Shown piece after piece: positions 17,442-24,084 of a DNA stretch of 24,084 nucleotides (position 1 is its first letter; every line of letters begins with the position of its first letter). The notes below the pieces were generated by a model. It had not been told where the DNA came from. It searched no databases and saw only the letters and a list, made by a program, of their open reading frames with translations. A program made the translations under genes and the position numbers. Source of the DNA: CAZEIW01 sp964512305 (GTDB taxonomy: Bacteria; Pseudomonadota; Gammaproteobacteria; Burkholderiales; Burkholderiaceae_F); NCBI GenBank assembly GCA_964512305.1, contig CAZEIW010000029.1:1-24084 (forward strand), read 5' to 3'.

Positions 17442-18659
17442 TCAGATGCGAGCCGCGGTCAGCGACGCAGCGCCCCAGGTCGTGCGCCAGCGCGCCTTCA
17501 CCGAAGTCAGACCGATCAGTGCCGCCACCGCCAGCGTGGCGAAGATCAGCAACCCGGCCTGGTAACTGCCCGTGAGCTCCCTGGAATACCCCAAGGACGA
17601 GGCGAGGTAGAAGCCGCCGATACCGCCGGCCATGCCGACCAGCCCCGTCATCACTCCGATCTCGTTGCGGAATCGCTGCGGCACGAGCTGGAACACGGCG
17701 CCGTTGCCCATCCCGAGCGCCAGCATCGCCGGCACCAACACCCCGAGCGCCGCCCACGCGCTAGACAGCCCGGTGCTGACGATCGCCAGCAGCGACCCCG
17801 CCACCAGGTACATCGCGGTCAGGCTCCTGACGCCGCCGATCCGGTCCGCGACGGCGCCCCCGACCGGGCGCACCAGGGAGCCCGCGAACACGCAGGCCGC
17901 GGTGAAATACCCCGCCGTTTTCGCGTCGAGGCCGTATTGCGTGTTGAAGTAGATCGTCAGAGACGATGCCAGCCCGACGAAGCCCCCGAAGGTCACGGCG
18001 TAGAAGAACATGAACCACCAGGCATCCCGGTCCCTGAGCACCTTGAGGTACTGGCTGAGCGGCTTGGGCGCGGGGCACGCCGGAGCGTCCCGCGCGAGCA
18101 GCAGGTAGACGACCAGCGTCGCGCCCAGAGGGAGGAGCGCGAGGCCGAACACGTTGTTCCAGCCGAACGCCGCGGCGAGGCCGGGCGCGAACAGGGCCGC
18201 CAGCACGGTCCCGGAATTGCCCGCGCCCGCGATGCCCAGGGCCTTGCCCTGGTGTTCCGGCGGATACCAGCGCGAGGCAAGCGGCAGCGCGGCCGAGAAC
18301 GATGCGCCGGCGACGCCGAGAAAGATCCCGAGAACGAGCGTCTGCCCGAACGAATGGATGCCTTGGTGCCAGGCGACGGCCAGCGCGACAAGGACCACGA
18401 TCTGGCCGACGATGCCCGCGCGCCTCGGCCTGATATGGTCGACGAGAACGCCCATCACGATGCGCAGCACCGCGCCGGCGAGGACCGGCGTGGCGACCAT
18501 CAGCCCCCGCTGCGCGTGCGAAAGGCCAAGATCGTGGCCGATCTGGACGCCGAGCGGGCCCAGGATCACCCAGACCATGAATGCCAGGTCGAAGTAGAGG
18601 AATGCGGCGAACAGCGTCGGCGCATGGCCGGCGCGGGCGAAAGAGCGGAAATCTGCCAT
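17442..18659 (-). CDS. narK: Nitrate/nitrite transporter, MFS NNP family
   Basis: A 405-residue inner-membrane transporter of the nitrate/nitrite porter family with about 12 hydrophobic segments. Family marks include FDLAFMVWVILGPLG in helix 1, the motif GVAGASFSAALPLASRWYPP followed by GKALGIAGAGNSGT (first NNP signature), and a second Gly-rich signature near MTGLVGMAGGIGGFYL. It brings nitrate into the cell for the reductases encoded downstream. Short for the family, as usual for the single-domain bacterial type. The ATG at 18659 is preceded by GAGGAAA 7 bases upstream, and that ribosome site can be buried in a small hairpin (18664-18677). It is the first gene of the operon and is read from the sigma-54 promoter at 18795-18810. 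No nitrate ABC transporter is present in the window, so this is the likely uptake route. Confidence 0.94.
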   Translation of the reverse strand: MADFRSFARAGHAPTLFAAFLYFDLAFMVWVILGPLGVQIGHDLGLSHAQRGLMVATPVLAGAVLRIVMGVLVDHIRPRRAGIVGQIVVLVALAVAWHQGIHSFGQTLVLGIFLGVAGASFSAALPLASRWYPPEHQGKALGIAGAGNSGTVLAALFAPGLAAAFGWNNVFGLALLPLGATLVVYLLLARDAPACPAPKPLSQYLKVLRDRDAWWFMFFYAVTFGGFVGLASSLTIYFNTQYGLDAKTAGYFTAACVFAGSLVRPVGGAVADRIGGVRSLTAMYLVAGSLLAIVSTGLSSAWAALGVLVPAMLALGMGNGAVFQLVPQRFRNEIGVMTGLVGMAGGIGGFYLASSLGYSRELTGSYQAGLLIFATLAVAALIGLTSVKARWRTTWGAASLTAARI

Positions 18660-18663
18660 GGTG

Positions 18664-18677
18664 TTTCCTCAAGGAAA
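18664..18677 (-). promoter_or_regulatory. Hairpin over the narK ribosome binding site
   Basis: On the - strand TTTCC-TTGA-GGAAA forms a 5-bp stem with a 4-base loop, and the 3' arm contains most of the GAGGAAA ribosome site of narK. It could reduce translation when folded. The stem is short and A/U-rich, so its effect is uncertain. Confidence 0.3.
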
Positions 18678-18698
18678 ACTCATCCGGCGCCGGGCCGG
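18677..18698 (-). terminator. Possible attenuator hairpin in the narK leader
   Basis: Reading the - strand, CCGGC-CCGGC-GCCGG can form a 5-bp GC stem (18694-18698 with 18684-18688), followed after ATGAG by TTTT. It sits between the upstream hairpins and the narK start, where ANTAR-controlled leaders have their terminator. The T-run is only four bases and is offset from the stem, so this is a weak intrinsic terminator and the call is tentative. An overlapping CGCCG-GCC-CGGCG stem is also possible. Confidence 0.3.
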
Positions 18699-18714
18699 CG
18701 AGGAGGCACATGGC

Positions 18715-18778
18715 TGCGCACTTCGGCGTGCACACGACCGGTCGTGCGGAAACCGGTCAGGATGCGGCGTCGCATCCT
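18715..18778 (-). promoter_or_regulatory. Structured leader of the narK operon with stacked hairpins
   Basis: Shortly after the predicted transcription start the RNA can form AGGATGCG-ACGC-CGCATCCT (18759-18778, 8 bp) and next to it GACCGGT-N9-ACCGGTC (18736-18758, 7 bp). An alternative fold of the second region pairs CGCACG with CGTGTG around the hexaloop ACCGGT (18731-18748), which has A at loop position 1 and G at position 4, as known ANTAR target loops do. A further CAC-GCCGAA-GTG hairpin also has six loop bases but lacks the A. The structures exclude each other in part, as expected for a switch. That there are strong inverted repeats is seen directly; that an ANTAR protein binds them is inference. 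Confidence 0.45.
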
Positions 18779-18794
18779 CGAACGATCGTTACTA

Positions 18795-18810
18795 TGCAAA
18801 CGGCATGCCA
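18795..18810 (-). promoter_or_regulatory. Sigma-54 (-24/-12) promoter of the narK operon
   Basis: On the - strand TGGCATGCCGTTTGCA matches the sigma-54 consensus TGGCACG-N4-TTGCW at every defined position except one (T for C at position 6), with exact GG-to-GC spacing. Transcription should start near 18784-18785, giving a leader of about 125 nt before the narK ATG. Sigma-54 control fits nitrogen-regulated nitrate assimilation operons, as in Klebsiella nas. Confidence 0.75.
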
Positions 18811-18824
18811 GGGGGGCCCCCAGG

Positions 18825-18841
18825 TGCGCTTCTTGCGTGCA
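18825..18841 (-). promoter_or_regulatory. Possible NtrC binding site
   Basis: On the - strand TGCACGCAAGAAGCGCA resembles the NtrC palindrome TGCAC-N7-GTGCA, with nine of ten arm positions matching and correct 17-base length. It is centred about 48 bases upstream of the predicted start, closer than usual for an enhancer, so support is moderate to low. Confidence 0.35.
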
Positions 18842-18923
18842 GACGCTTCGACAGCCGCCGCGGGCGCCGGCCTCGCCGGCTGCCGCCTCCGACCTGCACG
18901 CGATGCCGCGAAGCGGCGACGAA

Positions 18924-20261
18924 ATGATCTCTGCCCTGGTTCTGACCGACGATTCGCTCGACTGCCCGACACTCGCAAGCGATCTGAGCGAGGCGGGCAT
19001 TCCCGTCCGTGGTGCATGTGCGTGCGACACCTTGGTGCGCCAGGCCGTGCAGTCTTCGCCGGACGTCGTGGTCGGCTGGAGCGAACGCCCGGGGCCGCCG
19101 CTGTTCGAAGCGCTGGCCACGCTCGCGCAGGTCAACCCCTGTCCGGTCGTACTCTTCACCGGGCACGGCGACATCGAGTCGATCGAGCGCGCCATCGCGG
19201 CCGGCGTGCACGCGTACGAGATCGGCGGCTATGCGCCGTCGAGGCTGCGCTCGGTGATCCATGTGGCGCAGGCGCGCTTTCGTGCGAATCGGGCGCTGCG
19301 CGCCGAGCTCGACGAGTTGAAGAGCCGCTATGAGGAGCGGCGCCTGGTGGACCGCGCCAAGGGCATCCTGATGCGGTCCGGCGCGGTCACCGAGGAGGAG
19401 GCGTTCCGGACGCTGCGATCGGCCTCGCAGCGGGGCAACCGCCGTGTCGGCGAAGTGGCGGGCCGGTTGATCGAGGCGGCGCGCGCGGCGGAGGCGGTCA
19501 ATCGCGGCGGGCAGCTGCGGATGCTGTCGCAGCGGATCGTCAAGCTGCAGGCGCTGCGCGTCGCGCGCGTCGATGCGGCGGGCGCGTCGACGCTGCTCGC
19601 CCAATCGCGCGCGCGCGCGCTGGCGAACCTCGAGGTGGTCGAGAACCTTGTATCCAGGAGCACGCACGGAGACCTGTTGGGCAACATCCGGGCGTCGTGG
19701 CGCAGCGTCGAGGTCGCGCTCGATTCGGCTGCTGCGCCGTCCGGCCTGGCCGAGCTCGACTCGCGCGCCGAGCAGCTGAGCGCCGGTGCCGACCGCCTCG
19801 TCACGGCGCTGGGCGGCGGCGATCCAGGGAGCGGCCTGCACGCGGTCAACATCTGCGGGCGCCAGCGAATGCTGTCGCAGAGGCTCGCGAAGCTCGCGCT
19901 GCTGGGCGGCCTGCTCGAGGCACCGCACGACGCATCCGCGCGCCGGCAGGCCGAGGCGACGGCGCTCGAATTCGAGCGGGCCATGGCCTTTCTCGGCGCG
20001 GCCTCGCCTGGCATCGACGGCGTACAGCCCCAGCTCGACGAGGCGGCGCAAGCCTGGAGCCGGATGCGCGCGGCGGTATCACAAGCAGGCGGCCACGCCG
20101 GACGCCTCGAGCTCGCGGCAAGCAGCGAAGCGGTCCTTGAGTCGTTCGAGCAGCTGACCGGACGACTGGAGCGCAGCCTTAGTGTGCTCCTCGGGCAGCC
20201 GGCGGGCACGCACTTCAATCCCCTCTCCCGCGGCGCGGGAGAGGGGAGGCTCGCGCAATGA
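18924..20261 (+). CDS. Pseudo-receiver / ANTAR antiterminator with two NarX P-box-like nitrate-sensor segments
   Basis: A 445-residue soluble regulator, divergent from narK. Residues 1-115 fold like a NasT/AmiR receiver (acidic TDD at 8-10), but the phospho-acceptor position after SPDVVV is Gly51-Trp52 and the conserved Lys is absent, so it is probably not phosphorylated. Residues about 125-185 are an ANTAR RNA-binding domain (RRLVDRAKGILMRSG, then AFRTLRSASQRGNRRVGEVAG). Two copies of a PilJ/NarX-type motif follow: AVNRGGQLRMLSQR (191-204) and AVNICGRQRMLSQR (307-320), each resembling the P-box that binds nitrate in NarX/NarQ, with Arg199 and Arg315 as the candidate ligands. There is no membrane segment, so any sensing is cytoplasmic. 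By domains and location it should control antitermination in the narK leader, like NasR, or NasT with its sensor fused on. I chose the ATG at 18924; 18903 is an alternative, and neither has a strong ribosome site. The last codons run through a palindromic repeat. Confidence 0.85.
   Translation: MISALVLTDDSLDCPTLASDLSEAGIPVRGACACDTLVRQAVQSSPDVVVGWSERPGPPLFEALATLAQVNPCPVVLFTGHGDIESIERAIAAGVHAYEIGGYAPSRLRSVIHVAQARFRANRALRAELDELKSRYEERRLVDRAKGILMRSGAVTEEEAFRTLRSASQRGNRRVGEVAGRLIEAARAAEAVNRGGQLRMLSQRIVKLQALRVARVDAAGASTLLAQSRARALANLEVVENLVSRSTHGDLLGNIRASWRSVEVALDSAAAPSGLAELDSRAEQLSAGADRLVTALGGGDPGSGLHAVNICGRQRMLSQRLAKLALLGGLLEAPHDASARRQAEATALEFERAMAFLGAASPGIDGVQPQLDEAAQAWSRMRAAVSQAGGHAGRLELAASSEAVLESFEQLTGRLERSLSVLLGQPAGTHFNPLSRGAGEGRLAQ
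20219..20247. repeat. REP-like palindrome
   Basis: A near-perfect inverted repeat, CCCCTCTCCCGC-GGC-GCGGGAGAGGGG with one extra flanking T-A pair, giving a 13-bp stem and 3-base loop. This CCTCTCCC/GGGAGAGG type is a familiar dispersed intergenic element in GC-rich proteobacteria. Here it lies inside the last codons of the ANTAR gene, between it and the convergent ATPase gene, and may block read-through in both directions. No T-run follows. Confidence 0.75.
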
Positions 20262-20302
20262 CGCTGTCGTGAGACGGATCGCCCCCGGCGATGCCGGCGC
20301 CG

Positions 20303-22828
20303 CTACTCGTTGCTGGTCGCGCGCACTTCCTCGATCGTCGTCAGGCCCTGCAGGACCTTCTCGATCCCGTCCTGGCGCAGCGTACGCATGCCGTCGCGCA
20401 TCGCGCAGGCTTTGAGCTCGAGCGGCGAGGCGCGCTTCTGGATCAGCTGCCTTAACTCGGGGCCGCTGGTCATCAACTCGTGGATGGCGACCCGGCCGCG
20501 CATCCCGCTGCTGCGGCAGCGCTCGCAGCCGACGCTCTTGTGGAACATCAGGCGGCCGTTCTGCGCGAACCGGCTGTTCCAGTCGGTCAGCACCGCATCG
20601 CGCGCTTGCTCGACGCCCGGCGGCGCGGCGCGAAGGTAGTCGGTCAGAAGCTCGTCGATCTCGCCCGCGGTCGCCGGTCGCGCGGCGCGGCAATGCCGGC
20701 ACAGCCGGCGCAACAGGCGCTGCGCGAGGACGCCGAGCAGCGAGTCGGCGAAGTTGAAGGCGTCCAACCCCATGTCGAGCAGGCGCGTGACGGTTTCCGG
20801 GGCGGTATTCGTGTGCAGCGTCGACAGGACCAGATGGCCGGTCAGCGACGCTTCGACCGCCATGTGCGCGGTTTCCTGGTCCCGCACCTCGCCCACCATG
20901 ATCACGTCCGGATCGGCGCGCAGGAATGCGCGCAGCGCCTTGGCGAAGGTCCAGTCGATCTTCGGATTCACCTGGACCTGGCGCAGTCCGGCCTGCGTGA
21001 TCTCGACCGGGTCCTCGGCGGTCCAGATCTTGCGCTCGGGACGGTTGATATGGCCGAGCGCGGAGTGCAGCGTGGTGGTTTTGCCGGCTCCCGTGGGGCC
21101 GGCGCAAAGCACCAGCCCGTAGGGACGCTCGATGATCGACTTGAAGCGGGCCAGGTTTGCCGCGGTCAGTCCGAGGTCGGCGAGCGGGACCGGCTTGGCG
21201 GAGGTCAGCAGCCGCAGCACGACGTCCTCGAGGCCGCTGGTGGTCGGGATCGTCGCCACGCGCAACTCGAGCTTGTGGGAAGGGGAGAAGCGCGCGAAGT
21301 TGATCTTGCCGTCCTGCGGCTTGCGCCGCTCGGAGATGTCGAGGTCGCACATGACCTTGATGCGCGACACGACCGCGTTGCGGTAGTTGTGCGGCAGCTC
21401 GATATAAGGACGAAGCTCGCCGTCCTTGCGGAATCGGACCTTGACCTTATCGCGCCCGGGCGAGCACTCGATGTGGATGTCGGACGCCCCCTCGGCGTGC
21501 GCCTCGACGATCATCTGGTTGATCAGGCGCACGAGCGAATTGTCGCTCTGCTCGATCGGCTTGTCCTCGGCCGCGTTGGGCGCATCGCCGCCGTCGCGCT
21601 CGAGGGTCTCGGCGAGCTTGCCGGCGTCCTTGGCCTCTTCCTCGTCGGCCTCGCCGCCGGCGCCGGTGGCTGACGGGTCGGCACCCGCGTAGCCGATGCG
21701 GGCGTATGCCGCGTTCAGCGCCTGGTCGATGTCGTCCTGGGTCGCGAGGGCGGGGATCACCTTGGTCTGCGCGACGAATTCGATCTCGTCGAGCGCCGCC
21801 CGCCGCGTCACGTCCTCGATACCCACCACGAGGTGCGATTCGCTCAGCACCAGCGGCAGCACATGCAGGCGTCGCGCGATCGCGAAGGGCACGCGCCGCA
21901 GCGCGTTGGCCTCGACCGGGAACTGCGCGACGTCGACGATCGGGTAGCCCATTTTGCGCGCGAGCGCCGAGCGCAGGTCCTCGCGCGAGATCATGTTCTG
22001 CCGCACGAGCAGCTCGCCGAGCGGTGCCGAGCGATCGGTCTTCTGGATCTCGAGCACCGATTGCAGCTGCTCGGACCGGATCAGGCCGAGCGCGATCAGC
22101 GCTTCGCCCAGTCGCATCACCGGCATCCGTGCCTGCATCTCGAGCGCCTTGCGCAGCTCGTCGGGGCCGACGATCTGGCGCTTGACCAGCATTTCGCCCA
22201 ACTTCTGCGTGCGCAGCTGACCCTGGAGGGCCGCGATCTGCTCGACCTGTTCCTCGCTCGCGGCGTGCTGCTCGACCAGCACCTTGCCGATCGGCGTGCC
22301 GATCTCGTGGCGCAGCACGGCCTCCTTCGGCAGGAACATCCGCAGCACGCGGTCGCCGTCGTCGACCGGCGGGAACAGGAACAGGCCGGCCGGGTGTTCC
22401 ACCTGCCCGACCGTCTTGCCGGTCATCGCGCTGCCGCCCTTCAGCAGCAGGCGATAGGGGGTGCGCGCACGCTTCTCGAGCAGCGCCGACGCCTCCCTGG
22501 AAGAGGGCCGCAGCAGCGGGCGGCTCGGGGCCAGCGGCTCGGTCAGCGTCAGACTGAGGAACTGGCTGAAGCGCAGCGGGACCGGAGCCTTCGCCGTGGA
22601 GAACTGGACGCTCGCGGTGCCCTCGTCGAAGCTGATCGAAATCAGGCTGCCGCGAACGATGCGGCGGTTGATGGCCTCGACCATGCAAGCCATCGGCGCC
22701 TCGTGTTCCGTCGGTCCCGGGTAGCTTCCGAACGGAGGCGACGGCCAGCAGATGGTCGCGGCCGAGTGCGGCGATGCGATGGCGCTGCCCGCCGTCTTGA
22801 GGTGCCGCGCAGGGGGTGTGTCGAGCAT
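20303..22828 (-). CDS. GspE/PilB/MshE-type secretion or pilus ATPase
   Basis: An 841-residue AAA-type ATPase of the type II secretion / type IV pilus family. The N-terminal third carries repeated MshEN-like helical motifs (IGKVLVEQ near 180, LGEMLVKRQIV near 210, LGEALIALGLI near 240, LGELLVRQNMIS near 270, then KMGYPIVDVAQFP), a fold that in MshE binds cyclic di-GMP. An acidic linker at about 385-425 leads to the motor: Walker A GPTGAGKT (577-584), Asp/Walker B RADPDVIMVGEVRD (637-650), LSTLHTN, and four zinc-site cysteines (Cys710, 713, 768, 771). I chose the ATG at 22828 because WPSPPFGSYPGP in the first 45 residues looks conserved; the ATG at 22693 has a better ribosome site (GAGG) and is a real alternative. 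No other pilus or secretion gene is nearby, so partners are elsewhere. Convergent with the ANTAR gene, 41 bases apart. Confidence 0.92.
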   Translation of the reverse strand: MLDTPPARHLKTAGSAIASPHSAATICWPSPPFGSYPGPTEHEAPMACMVEAINRRIVRGSLISISFDEGTASVQFSTAKAPVPLRFSQFLSLTLTEPLAPSRPLLRPSSREASALLEKRARTPYRLLLKGGSAMTGKTVGQVEHPAGLFLFPPVDDGDRVLRMFLPKEAVLRHEIGTPIGKVLVEQHAASEEQVEQIAALQGQLRTQKLGEMLVKRQIVGPDELRKALEMQARMPVMRLGEALIALGLIRSEQLQSVLEIQKTDRSAPLGELLVRQNMISREDLRSALARKMGYPIVDVAQFPVEANALRRVPFAIARRLHVLPLVLSESHLVVGIEDVTRRAALDEIEFVAQTKVIPALATQDDIDQALNAAYARIGYAGADPSATGAGGEADEEEAKDAGKLAETLERDGGDAPNAAEDKPIEQSDNSLVRLINQMIVEAHAEGASDIHIECSPGRDKVKVRFRKDGELRPYIELPHNYRNAVVSRIKVMCDLDISERRKPQDGKINFARFSPSHKLELRVATIPTTSGLEDVVLRLLTSAKPVPLADLGLTAANLARFKSIIERPYGLVLCAGPTGAGKTTTLHSALGHINRPERKIWTAEDPVEITQAGLRQVQVNPKIDWTFAKALRAFLRADPDVIMVGEVRDQETAHMAVEASLTGHLVLSTLHTNTAPETVTRLLDMGLDAFNFADSLLGVLAQRLLRRLCRHCRAARPATAGEIDELLTDYLRAAPPGVEQARDAVLTDWNSRFAQNGRLMFHKSVGCERCRSSGMRGRVAIHELMTSGPELRQLIQKRASPLELKACAMRDGMRTLRQDGIEKVLQGLTTIEEVRATSNE

Positions 22829-23057
22829 GGTTGCGTTCGGCCTGAGCCGTCGGTGGACCGGGCCATTGCGATCCGCCGCAAGCCCGGCAGCCTTTCCAGA
22901 TTAGACCGGCGAGGTCCCGGCAAAGCCGCGAAAAGGCCGTCTTTTCAGACGCTTGGAACAAATCGGGCGTGGCGGCTCAGGCTTTGTGGCGGGCGGCCGG
23001 CCTGAGGACCCCGCCCCTTCGGGTAAATTGAATCCGCTGAGCGACTGGAGGTGGTCC
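22829..23057. other. Divergent intergenic region between the ATPase and dehydrogenase genes
   Basis: About 230 bases that must hold the promoters of both divergent genes. The only promoter-like element I see is a TAAATT box at 23024-23029 on the + strand without a good -35. No strong hairpin followed by a T-run is present. Nothing further can be assigned. Confidence 0.4.
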
Positions 23058-23813
23058 ATGGCATTCGAGTTCGGGAACCGGCGCGTGGTCGTCGCGGGTG
23101 GCAGCCGGGGGATCGGACGGTCGATCGCGCTCGGTTTTGCGGCCGCCGGGGCCGACGTCTCCATCTGCGCGCGAGGTGCCGAGGCGCTGGAACGCACGCG
23201 CGCCGAGATCGCCGCGCGGGGTCGCCGCGCGCACGCGGCGGTATGCGATCTTGCCGACGGGCCGGCGATCGCGCGCTACGTCGCCGATGCCGGCGAGGCG
23301 CTCGGCGGCATCGACGTCCTCGTCAACAATGCCTCGGGCTTCGGCGTGGGCGACGACGAAGCGAGCTGGGCCGCGGGGCTCGCGGTCGACGTGATGGCGA
23401 TGGTGCGGGCCTCGCGCGCGGCGCTGCCGATGCTCGAAAAGGCGGCCGGCGGCTCGATCGTCAACGTGTCGTCGATCTCCGGCCTTCGGCCCGCCCGGCG
23501 GGCACCCGCGTACGGGGCGGTGAAGGCGGCGATGATGCACTACACGATGACCCAGGCCGCACTTCTCGCGCGCAAGAAGATCCGCGTGAACTGCATCGCG
23601 CCGGGGTCGATCGAGTTTCCGGGCGGGACCTGGGAGAAGCGCCGCCTCGCCAAGGACGAGCTGTACGCACTCGTGCTCGAGAGCATTCCGTTCGGGCGGC
23701 TCGGCACGCCGGAAGAGGTTGCGGAGGTTGCCCTGTTCCTGGCGTCGCCGCACGCGCGCTGGATCACGGGGCAGACGATCGCGGTGGACGGGGGGCAGCT
23801 GTTGAGCGCGTGA
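23058..23813 (+). CDS. Short-chain dehydrogenase/reductase (SDR) family oxidoreductase
   Basis: A 251-residue classical SDR. The cofactor motif is GGSRGIG (14-20), the structural NNAS motif is at 90-93, and the catalytic residues are Ser139 (VNVSSISG), Tyr152 and Lys156 (YGAVK). The C-terminal signature FLASPHARWITGQTIAVDGG (227-246) is typical of FabG-like and related enzymes. The substrate cannot be read from the sequence; Arg17 after the glycine-rich turn and Arg39 (ICARG, at the end of beta-2) suggest NADP(H) preference, which is inference. The ATG at 23058 follows GGAGG by about 6 bases; upstream in-frame codons exist but have no such site. Transcribed alone, away from the ATPase gene; the following 270 bases have no gene. 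Confidence 0.93.
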   Translation: MAFEFGNRRVVVAGGSRGIGRSIALGFAAAGADVSICARGAEALERTRAEIAARGRRAHAAVCDLADGPAIARYVADAGEALGGIDVLVNNASGFGVGDDEASWAAGLAVDVMAMVRASRAALPMLEKAAGGSIVNVSSISGLRPARRAPAYGAVKAAMMHYTMTQAALLARKKIRVNCIAPGSIEFPGGTWEKRRLAKDELYALVLESIPFGRLGTPEEVAEVALFLASPHARWITGQTIAVDGGQLLSA

Positions 23814-23900
23814 GGACGGTTCCGGCCGGGCGCAGCGTGGTGCCCGCTCGTCCCGCGCGGAGTACGCCGCAGGAGGAAGAGCGTTTCCGCCTTGCGCCGA

Positions 23901-23958
23901 CCCCCGGGTCAAGCCCGGGGGCAGGCTTACGGATGGCCGGGACAAGCCCGGCCATGAC
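23901..23958. repeat. Dispersed palindromic repeat, copy 1 (shortened)
   Basis: Two hairpins side by side: CCCCCGGG-tcaag-CCCGGGGG (23901-23921) and a GGCCGGG/CCCGGCC stem inside a 28-base unit (23931-23958) that recurs exactly at 24056-24083. Such GGCCGGGACAAGCCCGGCC units are widely scattered in GC-rich proteobacterial genomes. Lies downstream of the dehydrogenase gene, where no coding region is seen. Confidence 0.8.
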
Positions 23959-23985
23959 AATGCTACTGGCGTTGCCCTGAATCGG

Positions 23986-24084
23986 CGTCATCCCCGGGCT
24001 CGTCCCGGGGATCCACGTCGGTGCAAAACGAAGCGCTTCCAGTTCGCACCGACGTGGATGGCCGGGACAAGCCCGGCCATGACG
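23986..24084. repeat. Dispersed palindromic repeat, copy 2 (cloverleaf-like)
   Basis: An outer stem CGTCAT/ATGACG (23986-23991 with 24079-24084) encloses three hairpins: CCCCGGG-ctcgt-CCCGGGG (23992-24010), a 14-bp stem ATCCACGTCGGTGC/GCACCGACGTGGAT around a 21-base loop (24011-24059), and GGCCGGG-acaag-CCCGGCC (24060-24078). The element ends exactly at the window edge and might continue. It is not a tRNA: there is no anticodon or T-loop consensus. Confidence 0.75.

Noticed and set aside
18790..18795. TACTAT as a -10 box for the ANTAR gene
   Set aside because: No -35 element stands at the right distance and the bases overlap the sigma-54 promoter of the opposite strand.
17187..18923. Upstream extension of the ANTAR regulator frame to more than 1000 residues
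   Set aside because: It runs antisense through narK and part of the kinase gene and has shadow-frame composition; the receiver domain begins at 18924.
19494..19900. PilJ-like segments as evidence for a type IV pilus chemotaxis protein next to a PilB-like ATPase
   Set aside because: There is no membrane segment or methyl-accepting signalling domain, the ANTAR domain points to RNA binding, and the location beside narK fits nitrate control better.
23986..24084. Cloverleaf fold as a tRNA gene
   Set aside because: Stem lengths are wrong for a tRNA and there is no anticodon loop, T-loop consensus or CCA-type acceptor end.

Overview
This is a GC-rich, gene-dense stretch of bacterial chromosome, most likely from a betaproteobacterium (Burkholderiales-like). 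That placement is inferred from base composition, protein style and the order of the nitrate genes. No rRNA, tRNA, CRISPR array, transposase or phage gene was seen. Coding density is high and all intergenic gaps are under 300 bases.

Region 1 (1-10190, all + strand) is an Anbu / transglutaminase / ATP-grasp cluster. In order it holds a circularly permuted ATP-grasp protein (5' end cut by the window), an alpha-E protein, the proteasome-like peptidase Anbu, a transglutaminase-DUF2126 (putative amidoligase) fusion, a second ATP-grasp fused to a second alpha-E domain, and a short transglutaminase. Families of this kind have been predicted from comparative genomics to make and break peptide or isopeptide bonds; the product and substrate are unknown. 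The window carries two sets of the ATP-grasp/alpha-E pair, one split and one fused, and the fused ATP-grasp looks catalytically altered.

Region 2 (10100-18659, all - strand) is an assimilatory nitrate operon, read narK, PP2C-kinase fusion, nirB, nirD, nasA. It takes up nitrate, reduces it to nitrite, then to ammonium. A serine/threonine phosphatase-kinase fusion sits inside the operon, as in the Pseudomonas aeruginosa nas locus. Upstream of narK is a near-consensus sigma-54 promoter (18795-18810), a possible NtrC site, and a leader of about 125 nt with stacked hairpins and a possible attenuator.

Region 3 (18924-20261, + strand, divergent from narK) encodes a soluble regulator: a receiver-like domain without its phospho-acceptor, an ANTAR RNA-binding domain, and two tandem segments resembling the nitrate-binding P-box of NarX/NarQ. 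The simplest reading is a one-protein nitrate sensor and antiterminator acting on the narK leader, in place of the two-protein NasS/NasT system. This is the most interesting part of the window.

Region 4 (20303-23813) holds a stand-alone GspE/PilB/MshE-type ATPase on the - strand and a divergent short-chain dehydrogenase. The last 180 bases hold two copies of a palindromic dispersed repeat; the second could fold as a cloverleaf.
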